From Methylophilales bacterium UBA4017 (GTDB lineage Bacteria; Pseudomonadota; Gammaproteobacteria; Burkholderiales; Methylophilaceae), in contig DGAZ01000015.1 in the NCBI GenBank assembly GCA_002384685.1, forward strand, positions 1 through 38,006: 38,006 bases of DNA, written 5' to 3'. The notes beneath the pieces were generated by a model. That model worked only from the letters and a program-made list of their open reading frames with translations. It searched no databases and was not told the origin of the DNA. The first letter of the stretch is position 1. Every line of letters starts with the position of its first letter. Both the position numbers and the translations under genes were made by a program. Positions 1 through 8,063 of the stretch are shown here, piece after piece.

Positions 1-185
1 GTCATTGGATTATCTAGCCATTGATTTAATCGATAAATCCAGTAGATATGAAAACCCAGAAATAACATGAGCGTAAAAATTAAGAATACCAATGATGTTC
101 TTATGTCAAAGATACTTAAAATTAACAGCGTCGCAATAATTTCAAAGATTACAAATAAAAGTAAATGCCACCTAATCTCTTGCAA
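1..185 (-). CDS. phoR: Phosphate regulon sensor histidine kinase PhoR, N-terminal fragment
   Basis: Only the first 61 or so codons lie in the window; the gene runs off the left edge. The translation has two hydrophobic membrane stretches separated by a very short loop and ends in a LNQWLDNP-like segment, which matches the start of PhoR-type kinases (DUF3329 region) where the second helix leads into the cytoplasmic part. The kinase domains are outside the window, so the call rests on this segment and on phoB lying 66 bases upstream in the same direction. The start is TTG at 183-185: an in-frame TAA sits two codons upstream and AAGGA lies about 8 bases before it. PhoR is known to phosphorylate or dephosphorylate PhoB according to phosphate supply. 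Confidence 0.8.
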   Translation of the reverse strand, partial: MQEIRWHLLLFVIFEIIATLLILSIFDIRTSLVFLIFTLMLFLGFHIYWIYRLNQWLDNPM

Positions 186-251
186 GTCTTAATTCCTTTA
201 TTCTAAAAGTATTTATTATGATTCATAGTATCTTATTTTGATTATGCAACT

Positions 252-938
252 TCAATCTATCGTTAACCTATAACCTAAACCCCTAACGGTTTTAATTAAT
301 GTGTGTTGGCGGGTATGTTTTAATGTATCCCTTAGTCTCTTGATGTGCACATCGACCGTTCTGTCATCTATATCAGATTTGTTACCCCAAATCTTGTCAA
401 GAATTTGATTCCTACTAAATACTCTGTCGGGATTCCTCATAAAAAAATTCAATAACTTGAACTCAGTAGGCCCTATCGAAATAATCTTACCGTCTTCTTT
501 TAACAAATGTTTAACAGGATCCAATGTAAGTCCAGCCATATTAATTGGCTCATCTCCCAATTCTGGAGCATTCCTCCTAAGGATAGCTTTTATTCTTGCT
601 ATCAATTCTTTTGGACTGAATGGTTTGGTCATGTAGTCATCTGCGCCAGTATTCAATCCTTTTAATTTGTTGTCTTCCTCACTTTTGGCAGTCAACATTA
701 TGATGGGAATATTTTTGGTGGCTGAGTTTCCTCTAACTCTCTTGGCAAATTCGACTCCATCCATTCCTGGAAGCATCCAATCCAATACGATTAGATCTGG
801 CAATGCTTCTCGAATTATTTTTTCGGCAAATTCAGCATTTAAGGATCTTATCGGGTTGAACCCTGCTTGATGAAGATTTATTGCAATTAATTCCAATATA
901 GATTCCTCATCCTCTACGATTAAAATATTTGCAGCCAT
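252..938 (-). CDS. phoB: Phosphate regulon response regulator PhoB
   Basis: OmpR/PhoB-family response regulator of 228 residues. The receiver domain (about 1-120) has the acidic pocket EDEE at 9-12, the phosphoacceptor Asp53 in VLDWML, Thr83 and Lys105. The winged-helix DNA-binding domain (about 130-225) carries the RTVDVHIKRLR recognition-helix pattern and the RGLGYRL wing end typical of PhoB. After phosphorylation by PhoR it binds Pho boxes and activates phosphate-scavenging genes. The ATG start has AAGG 8 bases upstream. A three-repeat Pho box lies 39-66 bases before the start, which points to autoregulation. phoR follows on the same strand, as is usual. Confidence 0.95.
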   Translation of the reverse strand: MAANILIVEDEESILELIAINLHQAGFNPIRSLNAEFAEKIIREALPDLIVLDWMLPGMDGVEFAKRVRGNSATKNIPIIMLTAKSEEDNKLKGLNTGADDYMTKPFSPKELIARIKAILRRNAPELGDEPINMAGLTLDPVKHLLKEDGKIISIGPTEFKLLNFFMRNPDRVFSRNQILDKIWGNKSDIDDRTVDVHIKRLRDTLKHTRQHTLIKTVRGLGYRLTID

Positions 939-976
939 TCTGAAAGCCTTATGTTAGTTATTAAGGTTCCAATATT

Positions 977-1004
977 ATGACATTTTTATGACAACAGCAT
1001 GACA
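977..1004 (-). promoter_or_regulatory. Pho box: three TGTCAT repeats at 11-bp spacing
   Basis: On the minus strand TGTCAT occurs exactly three times, at 999-1004, 988-993 and 977-982, with 5-bp spacers, so the period is 11 bp. Known Pho boxes are two 7-bp repeats of CTGTCAT type with 4-bp spacers, one PhoB monomer per repeat. The site lies 39 bp upstream of phoB with a weak -10-like TTAATA between them, so autoactivation of phoB-phoR is likely. It is also about 100 bp upstream of the divergent MFS gene, which could be co-regulated. Confidence 0.85.
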
Positions 1005-1104
1005 CTATCAAGCGGCTAGCATTGTTTATATTTATTTGATTATTTCTTGTTAATAGATTATTTTGGTAAGGATTATAGATTGAGCAAACAACAGGGAAAA
1101 AGCT

Positions 1105-2655
1105 ATGAGTATTTTAGACAGAGAAAATATAGTTGCAGACGGTGATTTTAACAGGTGGATGGTTCCTCCAGCGGCACTGCTTATTCATTTATCCATCGGT
1201 ATGATATATGGCTTTAGTATTTTCTGGCCGGAGCTGACCATGCTAATTGGATCAGAGTGCTCAAGTTCGGTGACATTCATTGACAGGGTATTTACTTCAT
1301 CTTGTGATTGGCTTAGAAGTGATGTAGTTTGGACTTTTGCAATTGCTATAGTTTTCTTAGGTATGTCAGCTGCGGTCTTTGGTCATTGGCTGGAAAAAGC
1401 TGGTCCTCGAAAAGCTGGGTTTGCTGCAGCAGTGACCTGGGGTGGAGGGTTGATGATAGCCTCTATTGGTGTCTCGCTTCATCAGCTTTGGTTGGTATGG
1501 CTTGGTGCTGGTGTAATTGGAGGTATTGGATTAGGTCTAGGTTATATTTCTCCAGTTTCAACATTGATTAAATGGTTTCCTGATAGAAGGGGTCTTGCTA
1601 CTGGAATGGCGATTATGGGTTTTGGTGGTGGAGCCATGATTGGAATGCCTTTAGGTGACAGCTTAATTGGTTCATATGGCGTTGCCCAGACATTTTTCAT
1701 TATGGGAATTATTTACTTTGTTGCTATGACAATTGGGGCGTTTGGATATCGGGTTCCTGCTAATGGATGGAAGCCGAAAGGATGGAACCCCGCTATTAAA
1801 AAAACAAGCAGCATGATATCCAAAAACCACGTTCATGTTGGTATTGCACATAAAACACCTCAGTTCTGGTTGTTGTGGGGAATTTTATGTCTAAATGTAT
1901 CCGCAGGCATTGGTGTGCTATCAGTAGCAAAGCCTATGTTCCAAGAGATTGCTGCAAGCAGTTTCGACCCCTTAATAATAGGAGCTATCGCAACTGGCTT
2001 TGGAGCGCTACTATCATTGGCTAATATTATTGGACGAATTTTTTGGGCATCATCTTCTGACTTTCTTGGGAGAAAATTGACATATGCAATATTCTTTAGC
2101 CTTGGAACCGCATTATATTTGGCTGCTCCTTGGGCTGGATTAAACCAATACATCTCAACCTTTGTCATCATAACCCTGGTGATTCTAACGATGTATGGTG
2201 GGGGCTTCGCAACTATACCAGCGTACTTAGCTGATATTTTTGGCACCCAACATGTTGGTGCTATTCATGGAAGATTACTCACGGCCTGGTCACTCGCAGG
2301 CATTATTGGGCCGATGCTTATTTCATACCTTAGGGAGTATCAGCTAGCATTAGGAATACCGACAGACCAAGCGTATAACTCCAGTTTTAAAATTCTTGCA
2401 TTACTCCTAGTTGGGGGGTTTGTTCTAAATTTGTTCGTAAAACCAGTTAATAAGAAATTCTTTATGACTAATGCTCAATTGAAAAATGAGCAGGGTGCAC
2501 TTAAAAATACAACCAGTAAATCAAATGCAGTCATATCAAAAACTAATATGTCATTACAAAAAATTATTTTACCTCTAGCCTGGTTGGTAGTTGGAGTGCC
2601 AATTATTTTGGGTATTCTTAATGCCTTGCAAAAGGGTATAATCATATTCCTTTAG
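1105..2655 (+). CDS. OFA-family (oxalate/formate antiporter-like) MFS transporter
   Basis: Integral inner-membrane protein of 516 residues with about 12 hydrophobic helices. The stretch around GYISPVSTLIKWFPDRRG and GLATGMAIMGFGGGA is characteristic of the oxalate:formate antiporter branch of the major facilitator superfamily (OxlT, YhjX). The N-terminal half has an extra periplasmic loop with two cysteines (in SECSSS and TSSCDW), which might form a disulfide. The substrate cannot be read from sequence; family members exchange or import small carboxylates. The start is the ATG after an AGGGAAAAAG purine stretch. The gene is divergent from phoB, with a Pho box in between. ribH begins 15 bases downstream, in frame with this gene's stop codon. 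Confidence 0.85.
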   Translation: MSILDRENIVADGDFNRWMVPPAALLIHLSIGMIYGFSIFWPELTMLIGSECSSSVTFIDRVFTSSCDWLRSDVVWTFAIAIVFLGMSAAVFGHWLEKAGPRKAGFAAAVTWGGGLMIASIGVSLHQLWLVWLGAGVIGGIGLGLGYISPVSTLIKWFPDRRGLATGMAIMGFGGGAMIGMPLGDSLIGSYGVAQTFFIMGIIYFVAMTIGAFGYRVPANGWKPKGWNPAIKKTSSMISKNHVHVGIAHKTPQFWLLWGILCLNVSAGIGVLSVAKPMFQEIAASSFDPLIIGAIATGFGALLSLANIIGRIFWASSSDFLGRKLTYAIFFSLGTALYLAAPWAGLNQYISTFVIITLVILTMYGGGFATIPAYLADIFGTQHVGAIHGRLLTAWSLAGIIGPMLISYLREYQLALGIPTDQAYNSSFKILALLLVGGFVLNLFVKPVNKKFFMTNAQLKNEQGALKNTTSKSNAVISKTNMSLQKIILPLAWLVVGVPIILGILNALQKGIIIFL

Positions 2656-2670
2656 ACCTATGGCGTAGCT

Positions 2671-3108
2671 GTGAATAAAAATTTTATAAGAACCCTTAGG
2701 GTTGGAATTGTTTCATCTCGATTTAATGAGCCTATTGTGAGGGAGCTTTTAAATGCCTGTGTTGATAAGCTTAAACACGAAGGTGTCACTGTAGATAATA
2801 TTGAATTAAGAGAGGTTCCAGGAGCCCTAGAAATTCCTGTCGTACTCAATGCATATGCATTATCTAAAACGTTTGATGTATTGATTGGTATTGGCGCTGT
2901 AATTCGAGGGGAAACCTATCATTTTGAGGTCGTATCAGATCAGTCAGCTCATGGCCTTATGCAGGTACAGTTAAATCATAATATTCCAGTTATCAATGCA
3001 ATTATCACCACAAATTCTGACGAAGAGGCTTTTGCAAGAACTAAAATAAAGGGCGAGGAAGCGGCTCTCGGAGCTATAGAAATGGCGACGCTATTAAAAG
3101 ACTTATGA
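2671..3108 (+). CDS. ribH: 6,7-dimethyl-8-ribityllumazine synthase
   Basis: Lumazine synthase condenses 5-amino-6-ribitylamino-uracil with 3,4-dihydroxy-2-butanone 4-phosphate in the penultimate step of riboflavin synthesis. The 145-residue product has the family's substrate-binding pattern: VSSRFNE near 15-20, EVPGALEIP near 48-56, and IGAVIRGETYHFE with the general-base His at about 84. Length is normal or slightly short at the N terminus. The only usable start is GTG at 2671: the frame is closed by the MFS stop codon five codons upstream, and no clear Shine-Dalgarno is visible. Its stop overlaps the nusB start (ATGA). The ribH-nusB pairing is widespread in Proteobacteria. Confidence 0.95.
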   Translation: MNKNFIRTLRVGIVSSRFNEPIVRELLNACVDKLKHEGVTVDNIELREVPGALEIPVVLNAYALSKTFDVLIGIGAVIRGETYHFEVVSDQSAHGLMQVQLNHNIPVINAIITTNSDEEAFARTKIKGEEAALGAIEMATLLKDL

Positions 3109-3572
3109 TACCTAAAATGACTAATACATCTGGAAAAAAGAAACCATTAAACAATCGACGAAAATCTCGAGAGTTGGTGATGAAAAGTATTTATAGGGGC
3201 ATTGTTAACCAATTTGATATCAACCAAATTAAAAAAGATATTAGGGAGGACCCTGACTTCCTAAGGTCAGATGAGTCAATGTACTTAAGTATAGTGGAAG
3301 GCGTTCATAAAAATTTTGAAACCCTTAAAGAGGAGATTAAAACTTATTTAGATAGAAATTACGATGAACTAAGTCCAATTGAACTCGCCATTTTATTTAG
3401 TTCGCTTTATGAATTGAAATTTTCTTTAGATGTTCCCTATAGAGTGGTAATTAACGAAGCTATTGAGGTTGCGAAATCTTTTGGCGGAGTAGATGGGTTT
3501 AAGTTTATTAACGGTATTTTAAATAAGGCTGCACAACACAACAGAAAAGACGAGCTATCTCGTTCAATCTAG
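3105..3572 (+). CDS. nusB: Transcription antitermination factor NusB
   Basis: 155-residue all-helical RNA-binding protein. With NusE (S10) it binds boxA RNA and supports rRNA antitermination. The body from RRKSRELVMKSIY through SPIELAILFSSLYELKF and VVINEAIEVAKSFGG to FINGILNKA follows the NusB fold's helices. The ATG overlaps the ribH stop by 4 bases, so translation is probably coupled. A second ATG at 3117 would drop four residues and is also possible. The 3' end overlaps the end of convergent lpxH by 9 bases, leaving no room for a separate terminator between them. Confidence 0.93.
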   Translation: MIPKMTNTSGKKKPLNNRRKSRELVMKSIYRGIVNQFDINQIKKDIREDPDFLRSDESMYLSIVEGVHKNFETLKEEIKTYLDRNYDELSPIELAILFSSLYELKFSLDVPYRVVINEAIEVAKSFGGVDGFKFINGILNKAAQHNRKDELSRSI

Positions 3573-4292
3573 GTACAAAAATTTAATTTCATTGCTGTTC
3601 CAAACTATGTAATTCCCTTTTTTGTGCCAATCACCTAACACCCATCTCTGACACACATGATTTTCAAACCGGTAATCATGGGTATTTAATCTATGTGTAT
3701 GCCCATGAATTAAGAGCGGCGGGTAACCGTTATCTCTGAATGCGCCATGAACTGCATCAGAATTGACATCCATAATATATTCTTGCTTATTTTTTTTCGC
3801 CTCCTCACTTTTCTCCCTTAAATCATTGCATATTGAAAGCCTTTCTTCCACTGGCTTTTTTAAAAAAGTATTTTTCCACTCATTCGAGTGGACTTGTATT
3901 CGATATTCTTGGTATTCAGTATCGTCGGTACATAAAGTGTCACCATGCATAATTAACGCCTCTTGGCCTGACATTTCAATCTGCGTAATGTCAGAAAGTG
4001 GAGTGATATTTGATGACTTAAAAAAATCTTTACCGATTAGGAAATCCCGATTTCCTGAGACAAAATAAATGTCTGTTGTAGCAGACAATTCATTGAATAA
4101 TTTACAAATGTATTGAAACTGTTCCGAGTCATCACCTATCCAGTAATCAAATAAATCACCTAGAATAAATAAGGCTGAATGTTGAATGCACTCAGCCTTT
4201 AAAAATCGATTAAATAACTCAATAGTTTGTGGGTCCGATTCAGATAAGTGGACATCGGATACAAAAATAGCAGAACCCTTAAGGGTTATCAG
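3564..4292 (-). CDS. lpxH: UDP-2,3-diacylglucosamine hydrolase LpxH (non-canonical start)
   Basis: Peripheral membrane metallophosphoesterase that cleaves UDP-2,3-diacylglucosamine to lipid X in lipid A synthesis. All metal-binding motifs are present: SDVHL (12-16), GDLFDYWIGDD (45-55), GNRD (80-83), MHGD (116-119) and HGHTH near residue 200. The first two motifs lie upstream of the first TTG in this frame (4088), so the gene must begin earlier. Between the in-frame TGA upstream and SDVHL there is no ATG, GTG or TTG; the candidates are CTG at 4290-4292 (GAGGA about 9 bases before) or the adjacent ATA. From CTG the protein is 242 residues, the normal family size. The start overlaps the ppiB stop codon, so coupling is likely. 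Function is certain; the exact start is not. Confidence 0.9.
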   Translation of the reverse strand: MITLKGSAIFVSDVHLSESDPQTIELFNRFLKAECIQHSALFILGDLFDYWIGDDSEQFQYICKLFNELSATTDIYFVSGNRDFLIGKDFFKSSNITPLSDITQIEMSGQEALIMHGDTLCTDDTEYQEYRIQVHSNEWKNTFLKKPVEERLSICNDLREKSEEAKKNKQEYIMDVNSDAVHGAFRDNGYPPLLIHGHTHRLNTHDYRFENHVCQRWVLGDWHKKGNYIVWNSNEIKFLYLD

Positions 4293-4771
4293 AGGGTCAC
4301 ATCCTCAATAATGATTGGCTCTGTAGGAACATCTTGATGGCCATTAGAAGATCCGGTGGAAACCGCTTTTATTTGGTCAACCACTTCCTTGCCCTCTACA
4401 ACCTTACCAAAGACACAATACCCAGCTCCATCCTGACCCGGATAATCTAAGAAGGAGTTGTCAGCTACATTTATAAAAAATTGCGATGTAGCTGAGTCCG
4501 GTACCGATGTTCTGGCCATTGCGACGCTGTACATTTCGTTTTTTAATCCATTACTTGCTTCGTTTTTGATTGGCGCAAGCGTTTCTTTTTGATTCATACC
4601 TTCATCAAAGCCACCGCCCTGAACCATAAAGCCTTTTATGACTCGATGAAAAATAGTGCCTTTATAATATCCATTATTAACATAACTTATGAAGTTTGCA
4701 CTCGAAATGGGTGCCTTTTTTTCATCAAGCTCAATTGAGAATGATCCTTTATTCGTTTTGATAGTTATCAT
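4289..4771 (-). CDS. ppiB: Cytoplasmic peptidyl-prolyl cis-trans isomerase (cyclophilin)
   Basis: 160-residue single-domain cyclophilin with no signal peptide, so probably cytosolic. Catalytic-core motifs are visible: FHRVIKGFMVQGG (Arg at the active site, Gln-Gly-Gly), SVAMARTSVPDSATSQFFIN and GYCVFGKVVEGKEVVDQI. These proteins interconvert proline peptide-bond isomers during folding. The ATG is 16 bases after the stop of a second cyclophilin gene, and its own stop overlaps the putative lpxH start, giving a three-gene minus-strand unit. A cyclophilin-cysS neighbourhood is common in Proteobacteria. Confidence 0.93.
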   Translation of the reverse strand: MITIKTNKGSFSIELDEKKAPISSANFISYVNNGYYKGTIFHRVIKGFMVQGGGFDEGMNQKETLAPIKNEASNGLKNEMYSVAMARTSVPDSATSQFFINVADNSFLDYPGQDGAGYCVFGKVVEGKEVVDQIKAVSTGSSNGHQDVPTEPIIIEDVTL

Positions 4772-4787
4772 TTTTTACCTTTATATA

Positions 4788-5330
4788 TTAATGAATAATT
4801 TTAATTGATTTGATGGTTACAGTTTTTATCGGAACATCACCCATGCCTCTGGAAACATGGGTCGATAAATTTCCAATTTGTTTAACTACATCTTCACCCT
4901 CTATTACTTTACCAAATACACAATAACCTGCACCATCATCAAGAAAGTAATTATCAGCAAGGTTTATGAAAAATTGAGAAGTTGCTGAATGCGGATCATT
5001 TGTTCTCGCCATAGCAATTGAATAAATCTCATTTTTTAAACCATTATTAGATTCATTCTTTACAGGGTCATTAGTTAATTTTTGATTCATCTTTTTGTCA
5101 AACCCACCGCCCTGAATCATGAAGCCTTTTATGACCCGATGAAAAATAGTTCCTGCATAAAATCCATCGTTCACATATTGAAGGAAATTTTTTACTGTGT
5201 TGGGCGCTTTTTCACTATCCAGCTTTACTGTTATTGAGCCCTTGCTCGTTTCAATAATAACTGTTTCTGCTATTGCATTGAAAGACATGAGAAATGAGGA
5301 TATGAGCAGTGTGATTAATATTTTTTTCAT
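4788..5330 (-). CDS. Periplasmic peptidyl-prolyl cis-trans isomerase (cyclophilin, PpiA-like)
   Basis: 180-residue cyclophilin with an N-terminal signal peptide (MKKILITLLISSFLMSFNAIA, cleavage probably after AIA near residue 21), so it should be exported to the periplasm. The catalytic region repeats that of the neighbouring gene: FHRVIKGFMIQGG, SIAMARTNDPHSATSQFFIN and GYCVFGKVIEGEDVV. It looks like a tandem paralogue of the downstream cytoplasmic copy; the two differ mainly in the leader and in a short deletion before GAGYCVFG. It is divergent from cysS. Confidence 0.9.
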   Translation of the reverse strand: MKKILITLLISSFLMSFNAIAETVIIETSKGSITVKLDSEKAPNTVKNFLQYVNDGFYAGTIFHRVIKGFMIQGGGFDKKMNQKLTNDPVKNESNNGLKNEIYSIAMARTNDPHSATSQFFINLADNYFLDDGAGYCVFGKVIEGEDVVKQIGNLSTHVSRGMGDVPIKTVTIKSIKIIH

Positions 5331-5391
5331 TTTTTTATGTTAGCTTTATAAGGTTTAAAAGTTAAACTCAAATTAAGTAACTTGAGCTACG

Positions 5392-5400
5392 TGGTATAAT
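5392..5400 (+). promoter_or_regulatory. Extended -10 promoter candidate for cysS
   Basis: The sequence TGG-TATAAT at 5392-5400 matches an extended -10 element (TGn before a consensus TATAAT). No good -35 hexamer lies 17 bases upstream (ATTAAG), as is common for extended -10 promoters. Transcription would start near 5407 and give a leader of about 55 bases before cysS. Short AT-rich dyads nearby are not convincing. Confidence 0.5.
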
Positions 5401-5462
5401 TTTTTAACAAAATTTATCACAAATGATAGCTCATTACCACCCAATACTGACGAAATTAGAAC

Positions 5463-6833
5463 ATGATTAAATTATTTAACAGCCTCTCAAAGAAAAAAGA
5501 AATTTTTAAAGCCATTGAGCCTGGAAAGGTAAAAATGTATGTGTGCGGAATGACTGTTTACGATTTTTGTCATTTGGGCCATGCAAGGGTTTTAATAGTT
5601 TTTGATCTTATTAATCGATGGTTTAAGGTAAGCGGTTATGACGTTATCTATGTAAGAAATATAACCGATATAGATGACAAAATTATTGCCCGAGCAGCTG
5701 AGCAAGGCATTCCTTTTGGAGATTTAACGCAAAAATTTATTGACGAAATGAATACTGATGCTCATACATTGGGTGTTATTAGCCCTGATATCGAACCAAG
5801 AGCTACAGAATCGATAGGAGCAATGATAGCCATGATTCAGACTTTATTGGAGAAGAACTTCGCATACATTGGAGCCAATAATGACGTATTTTACGCTGTC
5901 ACTAAGTTTGATGGATATGGGAAGTTATCAGGAAAATCGTTAGAGGACTTAAGGGCTGGTAATCGAGTAGAGGTGGATAAGTTTAAGAAAAATAGTTTTG
6001 ATTTTGTGCTATGGAAGTCTGCTAAACCAGGAGAACCTTCCTGGGATTCGCCATGGGGAAAAGGGAGGCCAGGGTGGCATATCGAATGCTCAGCCATGAG
6101 TAATAAATTTCTGGGAAAAAATTTTGATATTCATGGGGGTGGACAAGACCTCCAATTTCCTCATCATGAAAATGAGATAGCCCAGTCAGAAGCCTCCAAT
6201 GATTGTCAAATGGCCAACTATTGGCTGCACAATGGCTTTGTAAGGGTTGATGATGAAAAGATGTCTAAATCACTGGGAAATTTTTTTACAATTCGTGAAA
6301 TACTTAAGCATTATGATCCAGAGGTAGTACGATTTTTTGTACTAAAAGCACAATATAGAAGTCCTTTAAACTATTCCGACCACCATCTTGAAGACGCGAA
6401 ACAAGGTTTAACTAGGCTGTATCTAGCGATTAGAGAAAGTAATAGTATTATTGATCAAAAGATTGATTGGAAAAATAGTTTTTCTTGTCAGTTTAAGGAT
6501 GCGTTGGATGATGACTTTAATACGCCTGAAGCTATCTCTGTTTTATTTTCACTAGCTAATGCAGTAAATAAGAATCGGCAAAACGAAGAGCAAGCATTGT
6601 TAATACAGCTAGCAAATATACTGGGTATTTTAGAGATGGAGCCAGAAGTATTTTTACGTGGCAATATAGAGGCTGATGATAAGAATGTTGATATTGATCA
6701 ACTAATAAACGACAGATTAGAGGCAAAAAAAAATAAAGACTATCAAAAAGCGGATGAAATTCGTATATTTTTAGAAGGCCGTGATATCTTATTGGAAGAC
6801 ACACCTAACGGAACAATATGGAGGAAAAAATAG
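5463..6833 (+). CDS. cysS: Cysteinyl-tRNA synthetase
   Basis: Class I aminoacyl-tRNA synthetase of 456 residues, close to the E. coli length. The zinc ligand Cys28 in MYVCGMTVYD precedes the HIGH-type motif HLGH (37-40). Further zinc-site residues appear in WHIECSAMS and FPHHENEIAQSEA, and the KMSKS motif is intact in DDEKMSKSLGNF. The C-terminal helical region ends normally. It attaches cysteine to tRNA-Cys. The ATG has only a weak purine stretch before it. argJ follows after 3 bases, so the two are probably co-transcribed. Confidence 0.97.
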   Translation: MIKLFNSLSKKKEIFKAIEPGKVKMYVCGMTVYDFCHLGHARVLIVFDLINRWFKVSGYDVIYVRNITDIDDKIIARAAEQGIPFGDLTQKFIDEMNTDAHTLGVISPDIEPRATESIGAMIAMIQTLLEKNFAYIGANNDVFYAVTKFDGYGKLSGKSLEDLRAGNRVEVDKFKKNSFDFVLWKSAKPGEPSWDSPWGKGRPGWHIECSAMSNKFLGKNFDIHGGGQDLQFPHHENEIAQSEASNDCQMANYWLHNGFVRVDDEKMSKSLGNFFTIREILKHYDPEVVRFFVLKAQYRSPLNYSDHHLEDAKQGLTRLYLAIRESNSIIDQKIDWKNSFSCQFKDALDDDFNTPEAISVLFSLANAVNKNRQNEEQALLIQLANILGILEMEPEVFLRGNIEADDKNVDIDQLINDRLEAKKNKDYQKADEIRIFLEGRDILLEDTPNGTIWRKK

Positions 6834-6836
6834 GGT

Positions 6837-8063
6837 ATGCCGGTAAATCTCACACAGCCAAATAAAAAAAATATACTTAGCATTCCTGGAATTGTTTTAG
6901 GAACTTTTGAGGCAGGGATTAAGTATAGCAATCGAAAAGATTTAACATTAATTCTCCTTGATGAAGGCTCTGTGGTCGTTGGTGTTTTTACAAAAAATCA
7001 ATTTATGGCGGCACCTGTAAAGGTCGCAAAAAATTATTTAAGCGATGGGGGCAATAAAAGAGCACTCCTTATAAATACCGGCTCTGCTAATGCTGGGACG
7101 GGTGAGGCGGGTATTAATAATGCAAAGCAAACTTGCCAAGCCCTTGCAAAAAGATTAAATATTTCTGAAAATCAAGTTTTACCATTTTCAACTGGCGTTA
7201 TCATGACGGATCTACCAGTTGGTAAAATTGTAAACAGCCTAGGCCCATTAATTACAAATCTAGACCCTAATAATTGGTTAGATGCAGCTATTGCCATAAT
7301 GACAACGGACACTATTCCTAAAGCCATTTCTTCATCAGCTATCATTGAGGAGAATGAAGTAAAGGTAACTGGTATTAGCAAAGGTTCCGGCATGATCAAT
7401 CCAAATATGGCTACAATGCTTGCATTCATTGGAACGGATGCAAACATTAATGAGGCGATGTTGAAGGAAATGATTCAGGAAGTCACTGATGAAAGTTTCA
7501 ATAAAATAACTGTGGATGGAGACACCTCAACCAATGATTCATTTATTATTATGGCAACAAATCAATCCAAGCATTCCGAGATAAAAGAAAAAAATCAATC
7601 ATATAAAATGTTAAAAGAAGCCATCTTGGATGTAGCCAGTTTTTTATCTAAAGCTATTGTCAGGGATGGTGAGGGGGCAACTAAGTTCATTGAGATTAAT
7701 GTAGAGCAGGGTATTGATGAGCAAGAATGTCAAAAAGTAGCTAAATCAATTGCTAATTCCCCTCTTGTTAAGACTGCTTTTTTTGCTTCCGATCCTAATT
7801 TAGGAAGAATTATGGCTGCTATAGGTAATGCACCTATAGCAAATATTGACGTATCACTTATTGATATATACTTAAACGATATTTTATTTGCTCAGCAAGG
7901 GTTTGTTGCACCTAGCTATAGCGACCTTATAGGCAAGGAAGAGATGAGGAAAGATGAAATATGTCTGAAGATTATTATGAGGAGGGGAGATTCTAATTCG
8001 ACTGTGTGGACCTCAGATCTCTCTTATGATTACGTAAAAATTAATGCTGAGTACAGAACATAG
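6837..8063 (+). CDS. argJ: Bifunctional glutamate N-acetyltransferase / amino-acid acetyltransferase ArgJ
   Basis: Arginine biosynthesis enzyme that transfers the acetyl group from N-acetylornithine to glutamate, recycling acetyl in the cyclic pathway. The 408-residue product contains the self-cleavage site in KGSGMINPNMATML: cleavage between Ala192 and Thr193 yields alpha and beta chains, with Thr193 as nucleophile. Other family blocks are NTGSANAGTGE near 80-90, VDGDTSTND and the C-terminal YVKINAEYRT, so the protein is complete. Whether it is mono- or bifunctional cannot be told. The stop codon overlaps the putative ATA start of the downstream MutT-ThiE gene. Confidence 0.95.
   Translation: MPVNLTQPNKKNILSIPGIVLGTFEAGIKYSNRKDLTLILLDEGSVVVGVFTKNQFMAAPVKVAKNYLSDGGNKRALLINTGSANAGTGEAGINNAKQTCQALAKRLNISENQVLPFSTGVIMTDLPVGKIVNSLGPLITNLDPNNWLDAAIAIMTTDTIPKAISSSAIIEENEVKVTGISKGSGMINPNMATMLAFIGTDANINEAMLKEMIQEVTDESFNKITVDGDTSTNDSFIIMATNQSKHSEIKEKNQSYKMLKEAILDVASFLSKAIVRDGEGATKFIEINVEQGIDEQECQKVAKSIANSPLVKTAFFASDPNLGRIMAAIGNAPIANIDVSLIDIYLNDILFAQQGFVAPSYSDLIGKEEMRKDEICLKIIMRRGDSNSTVWTSDLSYDYVKINAEYRT

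Noticed and set aside
2656..2670. FMN riboswitch before ribH
   Set aside because: Only 15 bases lie between the transporter stop and ribH.
3564..4088. Short 174-aa version of lpxH starting at TTG 4088
   Set aside because: It lacks the SDVHL and GDLFDYWIGDD metal-binding motifs, which are encoded directly upstream in the same frame.
5353..5386. Small dyads (GTTTAA/TTAAAC, CTCAA/TTGAG) before cysS
   Set aside because: Short and AT-rich; expected by chance in this base composition.
8040..8062. TPP riboswitch before the ThiE-like fusion
   Set aside because: The upstream sequence is argJ coding sequence, with no gap.
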